A stretch of DNA of 64,000 bases from the NCBI GenBank assembly GCA_040954595.2, contig CM082581.2, forward strand, positions 868,001 through 932,000, given 5' to 3'. Shown here piece by piece: positions 33,682 through 46,528 of the stretch (the first letter of the stretch is position 1; every line of letters begins with the position of its first letter). The position numbers and the translations under genes are program-made. The stretch comes from Balanoglossus misakiensis. Lineage: Eukaryota; Hemichordata. Under the pieces are notes generated by a model, which was given only the letters and a program-made list of their open reading frames with translations, was not told the origin of the DNA and did no database searches.

Positions 33682-36600
33682 ATTGAGCATGCGCAGTTGA
33701 TACTTCACATTGTAAACAAGATGGCGTCGCTGTATATGCTTCTGGACCGCTGTCGCCCGACTATGTCGGCAAAGAAGAGACGAATTTAACCAAGCAACGC
33801 CATATCGGAAGATAGAATGATCGCGAGATGAAACCGGGATATCCAACGATTTGGCAGCCATGTTGATTGATTGGTAAGTCGCCGAAGTAACTATTTGCCA
33901 TTGATTTGTTTACCAGAAACGGTTTGCCTTTGGAACACATTTGACCTCACCGAAATTGATTTCAGAGTTTTTTCCCAAGAACTAATGACGTTCGTTTTCA
34001 CCTTTCTGTCCCGAAGTTGCAAACGTGTTGTCTCTGAGAAAATAAATGTGATTTGTACCCGCGATAATCATAGTTCGGATTTCAACCCACAACATCAACG
34101 CCAGCCATTCACCAACATGTGCCAGATAATGTTTATCAGTCATATTTTCTCAGTCTGAATTTACAAAAGACTAATTGTATATTATGCACATTGCAATTTT
34201 AATATGTAACACGTTTGACCTGAGTGGGAGAATGGATTGAAGGGACACAAGCTTTTGTAGCCACTTATATTTTGACACTGTTTATATAAATGTTGAGCTG
34301 GCATATTTGTTCCCTTATGATGTAGTGTACCTGTTGCATTGAAATGAAGCTGTAATATTAAAGTGCAATTTAGTCCTTTGGTTTACTGGGAAAATGAGGT
34401 CAATAAATGACAGGTTTATTTAGATATATGATATACTTCTCACAAGCACGTATGCATATGTATGAGATACTTATTTATTTTTAATTTATGTATTTATTTT
34501 TAATTTATTTTGTATGTTCAGGTAATCATATGGATTTGTATGGAATCACATACACATTAATTAAAGACTATCATATCACAGAAGTCGAGCCTCCACATGT
34601 GTAAGGTAACCATTTAGGTTTCATGACTAAGTTTGTTTAAGAATTCATAAAGCACGAATTCTACCTAATGAATGAATTTTCTTAGAATTTCACAACTGTG
34701 ACAGGGTTTGCAGTTATGCGAAAAAGTGTTATTATTCACATACGAAACTTTTCGTATACATTTTTCTGATGGCAATGCATTTAACTTTGAACAAATATTG
34801 ACGTCAGTTAGTAGTGCTATTTTGTCAGTGAAATTGCTTCATCATCATCCCTCCAACCAAAGTTGAAACTGAGTTGCAAATATTGCACAGCTTGAAATCA
34901 TAAAATGTCGCAAAATTGAACCAACCATTCGGTCAACGATTATGTTCTTACAGCTATTATTAGAAGCAGACAGTCTCAGGGAACAAGATACATGGGCCTG
35001 ATTTGCAAACTGAGTTGGAACTAACCTTGCCTGCCCATGGATGCGCCAATTCAGTGAATCTTATCGTATTAAAAATGAATATGGAGAACTATTCTCTGTG
35101 TTGTGATTGTTAGCCTACATGTATACATATGTACCTTGAGTGATTCCACTTTCTTCAGTGTCCTGTGAATTCAGTTGCCATAACTTGCGCTTCACACAGC
35201 GCATACATGTAGGTCTAATCAATTGGGCAACTGGGTCTTACAATATTATCTGATGCCTCTTACTGGCCGAAGGACCACAAGTTGCATTTTCACATCGCAT
35301 ATAAATAGAAAACCCATTAATTTCTACTGTATGATTTTATTGACGATTCAATAGTTTCATGACTGTTAGTGTTAATTACAATACCTAAATTCCCAAATGA
35401 AAGCATGCTGTCAGTTTTCATGTGATTGATATTAATTTTACAATTTCAAAATATGCTTAGCTCTGAATGATTATGAACATATCAAACTTCATGTTAAATA
35501 AACTGTCTTGATATTGTATACATTAAGGCCTACTACCAGTGTCACAACATTGATTTCCTGCATTTTTGCTCATGCCTTCTGACCAGTCAGTTGCCTCTGT
35601 ATGTGTGTATGTAGTATGTATGGATGTATGTATGTCTGTCCACATCAAAAACTTGAAAACCCCTTCGCGTATCCCCTTGATATTTGGTGTGTAGATGTAG
35701 GCCAGCCTGTAAATAGGATTTTGTTCATATTAAGAAGGTTGAAGTATTTTCATGATTGGTTTTATTTGATTACTCCAGAAACATACAATACAGAGTCTGT
35801 GTGGTAAGTCTTGATATTGGGTTTTTAGATGCAGGCACGCCTGTTCAAATGAAATATGCTAATTACCTGGAGCAATGTGAAATTGATCAAAACTCAGAAA
35901 CTCAACAACTGGTCAGATTGCTTTGAACATTTGTATGCATGTAGCTTATGTCACGCCTGATATACTTTCAGCTAATATAGTGAATTGTATCTAGAATTTA
36001 GTATGCTATTTCCTATAGGTAATCTTTGTTAGTATTGTTTAAATTGTGGCAAAATTTGTAATTTTTGGGAAATATAATTTTGTCATTTTTGGTCAAAAAT
36101 CATTTTCTCTGAAACTCCATGTCAGGTCAGGTTGCATTTAAATTTTGGTTTGCTTGTTCCATGAGGTAACCCAAGTAATGTTGTATATCATTTTGGTGAA
36201 ATTTGCATATTTGTGGTCTTGAGGCAATTTTTGCAATTTGTATTCTTTGAAACCGCATGTCAAATTGCTTTCAATTTTGGTAGGCATGTTCCTTGTGGTG
36301 ATTGAAGTGAGATATTGTTGGATTTGTTGATATCTAAATTTTTGTGGTTGAGGCAGTTTTTGTCATTGTTGAAGAAATGTTGTTTTCACTGAAAATACTC
36401 CGATTCCTGTGAAATTGTATTAGGTTACCTGGTAGGTCATATCTGCTTGGCAATGTCACAGCGGTGTACACACCTATTTTTGTGTAATCCAAAGTGTGTA
36501 ATAAGCTAGCAAATATTTACTAGTAAATCATGTATGTTCTACTTCTTACAAGGTTGAAGTATGTTGATGTCTGGGTTAAATGGGATTCTTCAGAAACATA

Positions 36601-37239
36601 CAATACAGAGTCTGTGGTACAGTTCATGGTCACATTCAGAATTACCTAGTCTATATCCAGCCGTGTTCTGTCCGCTTTGCTTCCAAAAGTATCGTCTAGT
36701 GTCATGCATGCCGCTTGCCCAATAATCTGACACCCCTTGCTGGGAAATTTGATGTAACAAGTATCCCTTAGTGAAATTATTAACATAAATTGAACAATGT
36801 TGATTTGGCATAAGATTATAGTGAAGGCAGGGCTTATTACATTGAAAATGCTATCCAGCCTTAATTACACATTATGAATATCCTTTGTCCAATCATTGGA
36901 AAAACAATGTACCGTAGACTTGCATAGCACTTTGAAGGTGAATCGCAAGTGGTCACTTTAATTACATTACCTCAAGCAGTCTTTTACATGTAGCTATAAT
37001 AAGACAAACATTCCCGGTGTAATTAACATCACTGTTGTTATTAGTATCTATCTCCGATAAGTATCAAGTCTGCCTTATGTTATTTTAAGTCAATTGTCAG
37101 GTTCATGTACATATTTTACAACTTATCTATCTTGTCAAAAACTTTCGCATGTACCTAATTCTAGGCTTACCAGTAGGGTTATAGATACAGTGTATTATAT
37201 TAACATGCATTAATATGAAACTAAATGTTGATGGTTAAT

Positions 37240-38300
37240 TAAAGACCCCCTTGAGCTATGGTAACCTCATTAAATATGTGCATATCTTATTCTAGTGGAT
37301 GTGGTAACCTGGACATGGACAACTCTGGGGTCAAAATCTTTTGACAAACTTTTGGGTGATCTTGGGTAAACTTTGACCTACATTCCTATATCTTGGCATC
37401 CGGCACAGATACATCCTTGACACTTGGAGTTATGGAACTATGTAATGGAATATTATGTCTTGCCTCATTAATTATGTACATACCTAATGCCAGCCTAACC
37501 AATAGGGCTGGAAGTCTGCCTTTTTTTTGACATGATACATTTGAGATCAACATTTTTCTACAGCAGCCAGCCTTCTCTTAAAAAGAATGGACAATATAAA
37601 GGCTTTGCTGGTATACTGAACTTTGGACTCCCTCCCTGAGACTGTGTGCCAATGACGGGATAGCCTACTCAGCGTTGGGTAGATCCTAAGAAGGCCTCAG
37701 CCAGGCATCAGATACAAAAAGCGGAAATCCAAGCTTTAATGGTGGGTTACATCGTTAACTTCCCTGCAGAGCTGATTTCTCAGACTGTGAGCCAATGACG
37801 GGTAAAGCCCCTAGGTAGGGGCCACCTAAGACAGGCCGGTCATGCTTTAGTCACAAAGAAGGGCAAGTTCAGTCATACCATAACTTTGTCTGCTGTATAT
37901 GCTTCATAATGATTGCATGGTATTTTGAGAATACAGTGTCTTAAGGCAGTGTGACCAGCTAAAAAGTACTGGCAAACACAGCCAATGTGTAATAAAAAAC
38001 ATCTAATTTGGCTGAATAAAAGACATAAAACACAGCAAAAGCACTGTGACTAGCTGAGACATAATACTCCATTATGCATTTCCATCACTCCAAGTGTCAA
38101 TGTTGCATCTGCTCTGGATGCCAAGATATAGTAATGTTGGTCAAGGTTTACCCAAAGTCACCCAAAGTTCTGTCAAACAATTTTGACCCCAATGTTGTCC
38201 ATGTTTAGGTTTCTCCCTCCACTGGATAGCCTACAATTAGATATGCAAATATTTAATGACATTACCATAGATTAAGGCGGTCCTAAATTAACCATGAAAT
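37240..38300. repeat. Nested palindrome in the right arm
   Basis: Counterpart of 10640-11720. 37250-37470 and 38050-38300 are inverted copies sharing the CCTGGACATGGACAAC, TTTGACAAAC and CACTTGGAGT boxes. Confidence 0.85.
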
Positions 38301-39119
38301 TATAGTTTCATGTTAATTCTTGTTATTACAAAACACTGTATCTATAACCCTTCTGGAAGCCATACTTTGTTTCATGCTACCCAATATGTGAAAGTAGGTA
38401 AAAAATCAGCCAAGGTTATTTGAAATTTTGCTGAAAAAAATCCGGTCCCTGACATTTGGTAAAGGGGTCAAGACACTTGGCAACAAATTGTTGTCCCAGA
38501 TTAGAACATATTCATAAAAAACTCAGGGAAAGAAGGAAGTTTTTCACAGCTTTGGTGCTTCAAATAGTAGAGAGGTTCCCAAGTTATTTCAATGAAACCT
38601 TAATGTCAACATTACATCGTTAGACTCGAACTCATCTGGCATAAAGCTGCTAGTTAAAGCCCTAAGGGTTGTGCCACTTTTTCATTATTTTCATCTAAGA
38701 TTTGTCAATCTAAATAAGCTTACTGCTAGGTATACATCTACATGAACATCTTGTTGACTGACGATTGTGGCTGTAATTTAAAGAAGTCAGATATTTAACA
38801 GGTACCACACCTGTTTAATCTGCCTCTATACAAAGGGTACACATCTATAGTGGTATGCATCACCTAGATATGACAAACATAAGCACTACAAGTAATATGG
38901 CTTTATGGTGGCGATTTTGAAGGATGTGGAGAAGATTTGAAAAACACTCTTGAGGAAAAAGATGTGTTAAATCTTTGAAATGTGTTTTATTCTTTGGTTC
39001 CCATTTCGTATATGTCTATCTACCACTGGGACCAATGTGAAATTGGTGGAAATTGGTCAAATTGCTTTAGAAATTGGTGTGTATTCATTTTGAGACCTCA
39101 TGGATTTTTTTTCATTTTT

Positions 39120-41466
39120 AGCTCACGTGAAAATCACGTGAGCTTATGGTTTAGCGATGTCTGTGTGTGTGTGTGTGTATGTATGTATGTGTGTGTGTGT
39201 CTGTCTGTATACCCGATATCTAAAGAACCGCTGAACCGATTTCAACCAAATTTAGTACACAGGTTCAGATATCATATGGCAAGAACTGAAAAGGTTTTGG
39301 TGCGTGTGGCTTTGATATTAATGAAGTTATTTAAGTTTTAATTTTTCTATTACATGATTGTCTATGTGAGCTTTCGTTAATGCCGCATATATGACCAGTG
39401 GAAACGATAGTTTGAGGAGATCGACAGTTTGAGGGCGCTGTGAAATGAGACATTCCTGGCGATATTGCCGTGGTTCTGTCCATGCTCAGACGCTGTACCC
39501 GTCGTTACGAATAACTTCCCTACGTGAATCCACAAGGAAGCTAACGTTGTTTAGTTGCTTCATAGAGCGTAAATTGTTAATCTACAGGACCGTCAGACGA
39601 ATACTCTTTTCAAATGAAGTTTGAAACTACTTACGAGTAAGTTAGTGGAGACAATATGGCGGATAGTTGGCGTGCAGCCGAATCCGCGTTATGACTATGA
39701 CGTGACCCATTCATCAAGACAAACCGTAAATGATTCACGCATATTGTGGTCCTCACGCAGTCAATCTCAAAATGTCACCAGGCTTTCTATTTGTCTATTG
39801 TTCAGAGAAAAATAACGTGGCGGTTGATCACACTCAACAGTAAAATCCGTTTTGTGAGTTTATAGACAGTCTGTTATCGCCAATACTATATAGCGATTGC
39901 TAGATGGCTTACCCAATATGTGATCGAGCGAGAATGATAACATTGAATGTCTGTTCAGATCTCATTCCGTACGTCATACGTCAACATTTCGATTTCGATT
40001 TAATCCATTCATAAAGAATTTAGAGAAAGTCGTCTTGAATTGTGACCCCGACTATCAATTTTACGATGATTTTTTGGCGACGGAATACACGAGACGCCAT
40101 TGCATAACTACGTCAGCTGGACTTCCAAGGTTACCATTTTGTGTGTATGGAATCTTATCACAGAGACTACGTACTTTGACAATATGCTTGGTATATCAAT
40201 GACGCCCCAGAAAATTTGTCGAAAAATGAATTTGTCTTCTCATGGTGGTGCAATATATTTTAATGTCTATTTTGAGGTTGATTTTGGTTTTTGGCTAACA
40301 TGTATATCAATGTCAGCTTATAGCATAAGTTGGTGTCCGTCGTCTATGTATGTCTGTATGTGTGCCTCATACAGAATTATGTATTTTGCGAATGGATCAG
40401 TTTCGTCTAAATGTATTGATGTATGTATGTGTATGTCCATCAACATCAAAAACTTGAAACTACTGATATTTAGTGTGTACATAGAAATTGTTATTGCGAA
40501 AAAATGCATACTGGTATTAACTGGAAAAATGTTCAAGTAGTCAAAATTGAAAAACTTAATAACAGCGGATCAGATTCAGTTAAAAATTGGCGTGCATTGG
40601 TGTGCAAGTACTATGGGAAGACCTCGTATGATTTTGTTCAGGTGGAGTCAGTATCTGGCGTTTGCTATTTTTTATGAATTTTTGGGGGAATTTTCTGCAG
40701 TTTTGTTAAAAAAAATTCTTCTCTGAAATTACATGTCCAATTGATTGGAAACTTGGTATGGAGGTTCATAGGGCTTACCTGAATCACATTTGTGAAAACG
40801 GTGGTGAAATTTGCAAAAATGCATTTTTGGGCAATATTTCCTGTTTTTGTCAAAAAATCAAATCCCGTGAAACTGTAAGTGCAATTGTTTTGATACTTTG
40901 TATTTGGGTTTCTAGGGGTGATCTCAGTCAAATATGATCAAATTGTAAAGAAATTTGCATAATTGTATTTTTTGGGAATTCTGCAGGGTTTGGCCAAATA
41001 GTCTTCAGTAAAACCCCAAGTCCAATTGATTGGAAACTTTGAATGGGAAATCATATATGTGATATCAGTCAGATTTGTCTGAATTACCTGTTGTTTGCCA
41101 AAATGTCTTCCTATTGAAACTTGTTAAAGAGGTTCTTAGGCATGAACAGAAATCAGATTTGTTGAAATCTGGTGAAATATTCATACTTTTTGGTATATTT
41201 CTTGCCATTTTTGATCAACGAGTTTTAGAATTCCATAGACTTATCTTTTTATGCAGTTCAGGATGGGGTACATGACTCATAACCCCTTACAAAAATTGAC
41301 AAGGCAACAATTCCACAAACATGTTTACATTTCACAATGGTGCAACACACAACCCTTACACCATATACACTATAAACCAAATTGGTTTAACACTGGTTTT
41401 TCTAATCTTGTTATTCTGTCAACCAATCACAGTACTGCACGTGAGCATATTCAGTTAATATCTGGT
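39120..41466 (+). mobile_element. Right-arm-specific insertion beginning with a hairpin
   Basis: The left arm runs uninterrupted from the counterpart of 39119 (CATTTTT) to the counterpart of about 41467 (GAAGTATATTTT), so these 2.35 kb are extra in the right arm. The insertion opens with a perfect palindrome, AGCTCACGTGA-AAA-TCACGTGAGCT at 39120-39144, a (TG)n run and a CGCTGAACCGATTTCAACC stretch typical of dispersed marine-invertebrate repeats. GCACGTGAGC near 41438 may mark the other end. The inside includes (TATG)n at 40420 and short-period repeats at 40640-41260. It may be more than one insertion. Confidence 0.5.
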
Positions 41467-42601
41467 TTGAAGTATATTTTTGGGGTGATTTTGGTCAAAT
41501 ACTCAAAAACCTCTACTCACAGTTCTTTGAAATTTGGTTTGCAGGTTCCTAGGTGTGTTATCACGACATTTTAACAAATCCTATGATGGAAGTGTCAATA
41601 TAGTTTTTGTGGACAATTTTTGCCATTTTTGTTTGATTGCTTTGCAGTTTTTTGTTTTGCAGTTTCCAGGGGATTTTTTTACTGTGATATATCATAAATG
41701 TTCTGAAAATGAAAAAATTGTATTTTGGGGGCATAAAAAAAATTCTCAGAAAGTGCATGGTTGATCACTTTAAAAGTTTAGTTGTGAGTTAATGATATGT
41801 GCTTCTTTAGAATGATAATTGAATCAAATCATAGCTGAATTAGTTTTTTTGTTTATTTTGTTTGATATTTTTTCCTTATACCTCAAAAATTGTTATTATA
41901 AAAGGGAAATTACCATTACATAGTTGTTTGCAATTAAGGAGGACCCCCTCCCCCACTGAAAATCGTATACACCTTGATCTCTCTATGTCTGTATTCATGT
42001 CTGTATGTATGTTTTACAAATGTATGCTCCCAATAAGAGTGAAATGATTTTTTTTATCGTAATACTTCTAAAGTGATTATTTCCTATGAGATATGCAGTC
42101 TTATTACCTAATCGTTTCTGAAATTCTACCTCATGCTGTGTATGAAAAGTCTAATATATGTCATTGTCAAGATCCCCAAAACAGGCTGATATAGTATCAC
42201 ATAACATTTGATAAAAGTATCCCAAACAGTGTGGCAATTTTGGTATACAGAAAAAAACACTAGAATGACAACAGCTACATGTATGTAGGCTAGCAATAGG
42301 AACACAGATAACAATTCTCTATATTCATTTTTAAATACGATAAGATTCGCTGAAATTGGCACATCTGTGTGCAGGCAAAGTCAGTTCCAACTCGGCTTGC
42401 AAATCGGACCAATGTCTCTTGTTCGCTGAGACTGTATGGTTCTAGTAATAGCTGTAAGAACTTGATCATTGACCAAACTCTTGGTTCAATTTTGCAACAT
42501 TTTATGATTTCAAGCTGTACATATTTAACTCTGTTTCAACTATAGTTGGAGGGATAACATTGGAGCCATTTCACTGACAAAATAGCGCTTAGGGACCATT
42601 C

Positions 42602-43412
42602 AGTTTTTACGGTGGGGGGAGGCTGGCAAAATCCAGGGGGTCACTTAAATTTTGAAATCCAAAAGAGGGAGTCATCTTTTTTTCAAACGTTTAGGGGGGA
42701 GGTCATATACATGTACCCACCGATGCTAATTTTGAGTGGAGTAGCAACAGTAAAATTGGTCCTTTCAAACATTGAGATAATTTGCTTTTGACTTCATTAA
42801 AATGCAACTTTGAGCTACATATTTTACAAAGTTTTCTTATGTGGAAGGGGGACATCCCCTCCCACACCCATCCCCTTATTTCTTCGCCACATATAGTGTA
42901 CCAGGGCAGAATACTTGGCATCCCACCCCCACTGATGTTAACTTTGAGTGGCAAAAGTGAAATTTGTCCTCCCCAACATTAAGTTAATTTGCCTTTGAGT
43001 TCATTAAAATGCATTAATTGTATTTTACAAAATTGTCCTACGTACACCCACCCCTTCCACTTTTCTTGTTTTACCAATTCTACCAACTATTGTATTGACG
43101 TGTCCTTTTAATTTATCCATAGACCTTCTTTATTGCAACGCTATATAATTATACACTTCAAATTATAAATTTCTTTAAGAAATTTAGAATTGAGGTGTGA
43201 GGAGACCCTTTACCTTTATTGCATACAGTCAGTGTACATAAGATAAGGATGGCAAATGTTTTCGGGGTGGGAGGAGGGTCATCATATTTTGGTCCTGTCA
43301 AAGGGGGGGGGGGTCATCATTTTTTTGGTCCTGGTTGAAGGGGGTGTCGGCCTGATTTTGAAAACCAATGACACAAACTTTTGCCCCCCCTCCACCAAAA
43401 CTGAACAGTCCC
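42602..43412. mobile_element. 811-bp MITE with TTA target duplication
   Basis: The ends are inverted: GGGACCATTCAGTTTT at the start and GGGACTGTTCAGTTTT reading in from the end. It is flanked by TTA at 42599-42601 and 43413-43415 (TA is also possible). It interrupts the repeat family box AATAGCGCT ... GACGTCAAT, which is continuous at about 8685-8705, 15960 and 34806. The inside contains G-runs and two related blocks around TTTGAGTGG..TAG/AAAAGTGAAATT and no protein. TTA duplication with GGG ends suggests a PIF/Harbinger-type MITE. Confidence 0.8.
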
Positions 43413-43879
43413 TTACTAAAGGACGTCAATGTCTGTTTACAGTCAAATGCATTGCCATCAGAAAAAAAAAATGCAAACAATTTCTTATGTTTGTAGTACG
43501 CACTTTTTGTATATCTGTAAACTGTGTCTCAGTTGTGAAATTCTAAGGAAATTTGTTCCTTGGGTAGAATAAAGGATTCTTAAACAAACTTAGTCACGAA
43601 AGCTAAATGGTTACCTCAGAGAAACTGTGTTAAATTTGGTCATCATTGTTTTAAATCACACAAGACATTCCCACAGCTAAGTTACTGCAGCAGTCAGTTT
43701 CAACTCAGCTTGCAAATTGGGATCATGTCTTGTGTTCATCGAGACTGTCTGTAGTCGAGTTGACAGTCACTACAACTGTATTGCAAATATGGCAGGGTTG
43801 GGCAACTCTTCTAATTTACATTTGAACACCTTTTCTGTTTGCGTCAAAATGATGAATAATGTTTCGTTTTCAAGAATGC

Positions 43880-44215
43880 CTTAATATGGGCACCCAATAC
43901 AAGACAACTGCATTGCAAATGGCATTTTCATTCAACTCTCCTGGGTACCTAAAACAATTTCAACATGGTTGACATGGCAATATTAGACAACTGTTCTAAT
44001 TTGCATAATCCAAAATGGCCGCCAAATTTCTCTAACATGTTAATTTCCCATATTTGTTTTAAATGGTGTGTAATATCGAATTTGCAGGGTTTCCATTAAT
44101 ATGGGTACCTAAAACAATTTCAACATGGTTGACATGGCAATATGAGACAACTGCTCTAATTTGCATAATTCAAACACCTGCTGGATAATTTAACTTTTGC
44201 CATTCTTGTCCCATG
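43880..44215 (-). repeat. 160-bp repeat in the right arm
   Basis: Inverted counterpart of 7420-8110; TTGCATAAT boxes are at 44001 and 44161, the same 160-bp period, with fewer copies than in the left arm. Confidence 0.85.
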
Positions 44216-44848
44216 ATTGTATGTATTATATCTCATAACAGGCAATTAAGTGTGCTAATTGTCAAGCCAATCTTAATTATTCATCTGCACCACAAATCAG
44301 ATGCAAGGTTTAGGACTGGGAGTGTATGTGGGAGCAGCATATAGGGGCCTACAGGTATCTTTAATGGCAAGTCCTCGGTTAAAGCCAGAAGGTTTTCAGG
44401 TTGTAGGCCTCTATTGTATCTGCAACAGTTTCTATCACCTCCATCCCACTGGCCGGCACCCGAGGGGGGGGGGGGGTACTTGAAATTTTTTCGGATGGTA
44501 GTCTGTCGCCCCAGTCGATAACATCAACACGTGTAAATGCCCAAAACCCGACCTATTTGTATTATAAGTCAAATTTTCTGGTCATTTACCCCAAGTTTTT
44601 CTTAAAGACTACATACCTATACACCTTTGTATGGGAGAACACATCCCCCACCCCCCTGCCAACACTAATTGGACAACTTTATTCTTGTTATACTTCTTTA
44701 TAAGTCTAAATGTTCAGTAAGAAAAGGCAACAAGTTATTGAAGCTGCTGACCATGGAAACTATGATGAAGTATATTTTTTTCCTAGCTGTACATGTACAG
44801 TATAATTGGCCCAATGTACCAATTGGAGATGTGTGCCTTACAAGCAAC

Positions 44849-46214
44849 ACAGGTTGTATATCCAAGCCTTGTCTGTTGGCACTATGAAGGGTATTGGAAG
44901 AATGTCTCTGCTGGCCACTTTGGCCAGCCACTTTTGGCCAGCAGACTATCAAAAGGGTCAAGAAAATAGCCCTAAAAGGTATGGCACTGTATGCAAATCT
45001 AGTGCAGGAGTGGATTGATACATTTCCCATCACTGTACATGCATCATCCTGTATGGATGATATGTACTCTAGCATTATGCACCAGATAAAAATGGTCAAA
45101 ATTGCAAAAAAAAGGAGATGAAACTCCCACTGGCCTTTAACGCAATCCATAGATAAAGAGACAACATGTTCAGGCATTGGCTCTAAACATGGTGGATACT
45201 GACGAGGGTGTGGTGAATGATGGTGAATCCCTGGATGTTTTGAGGTCGGAATTCTGAAAAGGATTCCCATCGTGAGTTTGAGGAACAGGATGATGCAGAG
45301 GGGCTGGCTCTTTGTGACTCCTATCAGTGGGGATAGACATATATTTGGGATACAGAGGTTGCACTTCCTTGCTTCATGATTAGTACGGTAACACTGCCAA
45401 ATTTGCAACATAGTTGTATTGTTAAAGGTACCCATATGAATGTGCTAATCCTGAAAATACGATATTGCGCATCATTTTGGGAAACATGGCAAAATTTCAC
45501 TTTTAGTGGTGATTGGCGGCCATTTTTGAATATGCAAAATAGAAAAGTTGCCAAACACTGCCATATTTGCAATACATAACCAATATGGATGCAAATCCTG
45601 AAATTTTAGATATTACACATAATTTTGAGAAAAAAGGGCCAAGTTTTATTTTAGAGAAGGTATTTGGCGGCCATTTTTGATCATGCATGTTAGAAGAATT
45701 GTCCAACATTGCCATTTTGGCAACTCAGCTGGAATAGGTCTAGGCTCCCATATGAATGCCAATAAGCAAAAAACTTCATAGGAAAGAAAATTTCTAGGTA
45801 GGAAAATTTTGACTCAACTTCTGGTTCTAATAATAGGTGTAAGGATGTGATCGTTTGATTTTGCAACATTTTACAATTTCAAGCTGTGTGTATTTAACTC
45901 TGGTGCAATTCTGGTTGGAGAGACAAATGGCTTAAGCCATTTAATTGAAAATATAGCACTACTTCACCAGGGTTGTGCAGTACCTTTGACAACGCTTTGA
46001 ACAATGTTGCAAAAAGCTTTGTGTTGAAGCTTGCTACAAGACTTGGCGTGCTGAAGCCTCTTATACTAGTCTTAGTTGAACCTCAGCTGTAACTCCGTTT
46101 GTGAAACCTTAACATTCAAATCTTTGGCCAAAGTTAGTGTTGCAAAGCTTCTTCAAAGTTTTGTGAACCTCAACAATGCTTTTCTATAGAAACCTTTAAA
46201 CATGCGGGGGGGGG
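44849..46214. other. Outer flank with decayed repeats; possible coding relic
   Basis: 45370-45780 holds direct-orientation, diverged copies of the 160-bp arm family (GGCGGCCATTTTTGA boxes at about 45516 and 45667). 45820-45960 resembles 42430-42560. At 44894-45121 a plus-strand frame (VQEWIDTFPITVHASSC ... MHQIKMVKIAKKRR) and short pieces to about 45360 look like eroded coding sequence, but I cannot identify it and it is broken by stops. Confidence 0.4.
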
Positions 46215-46418
46215 TGTAGTATTCTGACAGCTACGATCAATATAGCGCCCTCTAGTGTTGCATTGTTGGTGTTCCACTTGTTTATGAATTGCTGTACGAC
46301 GTCACTTCCGCCCAGATAAGGCGAAGCACATTGTTGAGTCTTTTCAGCCGATCAATAAATAGGTTGTTGTTATACCTTATGATCGCATTATTATTCCCAT
46401 GTTGATGGAAACATAACA
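46215..46418 (+). repeat. 5' LTR
   Basis: 204 bp, begins TGTAGTATTC and ends ACATAACA. It contains AATAAA at 46354-46359 (probable polyadenylation signal) and is identical to 50877-51080 and 54888-55091. Confidence 0.95.
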
Positions 46419-46436
46419 TGGTGGCAGCGGTGAACG
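46419..46436 (+). promoter_or_regulatory. Probable primer binding site
   Basis: TGGTGGCAGCGG begins directly after the LTR CA end; TGG is the complement of a tRNA CCA end. I do not assign the tRNA. Confidence 0.6.
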
Positions 46437-46528
46437 TGAGTGATCAGATGTAAGCAGACTTTACACAGTATCGACTACACAAGACACCAAAACTACAGAA
46501 GAAAAGACCATCGAACTGACCTGACAAG

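Larger units (their letters stand above)
33682..44848 (-). repeat. Right arm of giant inverted repeat
   Basis: Reverse complement of 6823-16878, with the inner end at the box CATTGAGCATGCGCAGTTGA and the outer end at GTGTGCCTTACAAGCAAC. It lacks the two left-only transposons and carries its own insertions: 42602-43412, a large one from 39120 to about 41466, and a small stretch near 44330-44450. Unlike the left side, no satellite array follows its outer end. Confidence 0.85.

Noticed and set aside
44698-45435. 245-codon minus-strand open frame
   Set aside because: No domain, composition resembles an antisense shadow, and it crosses the end of the inverted repeat.
46419-46436. Naming the primer tRNA
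   Set aside because: The match cannot be decided reliably by eye.
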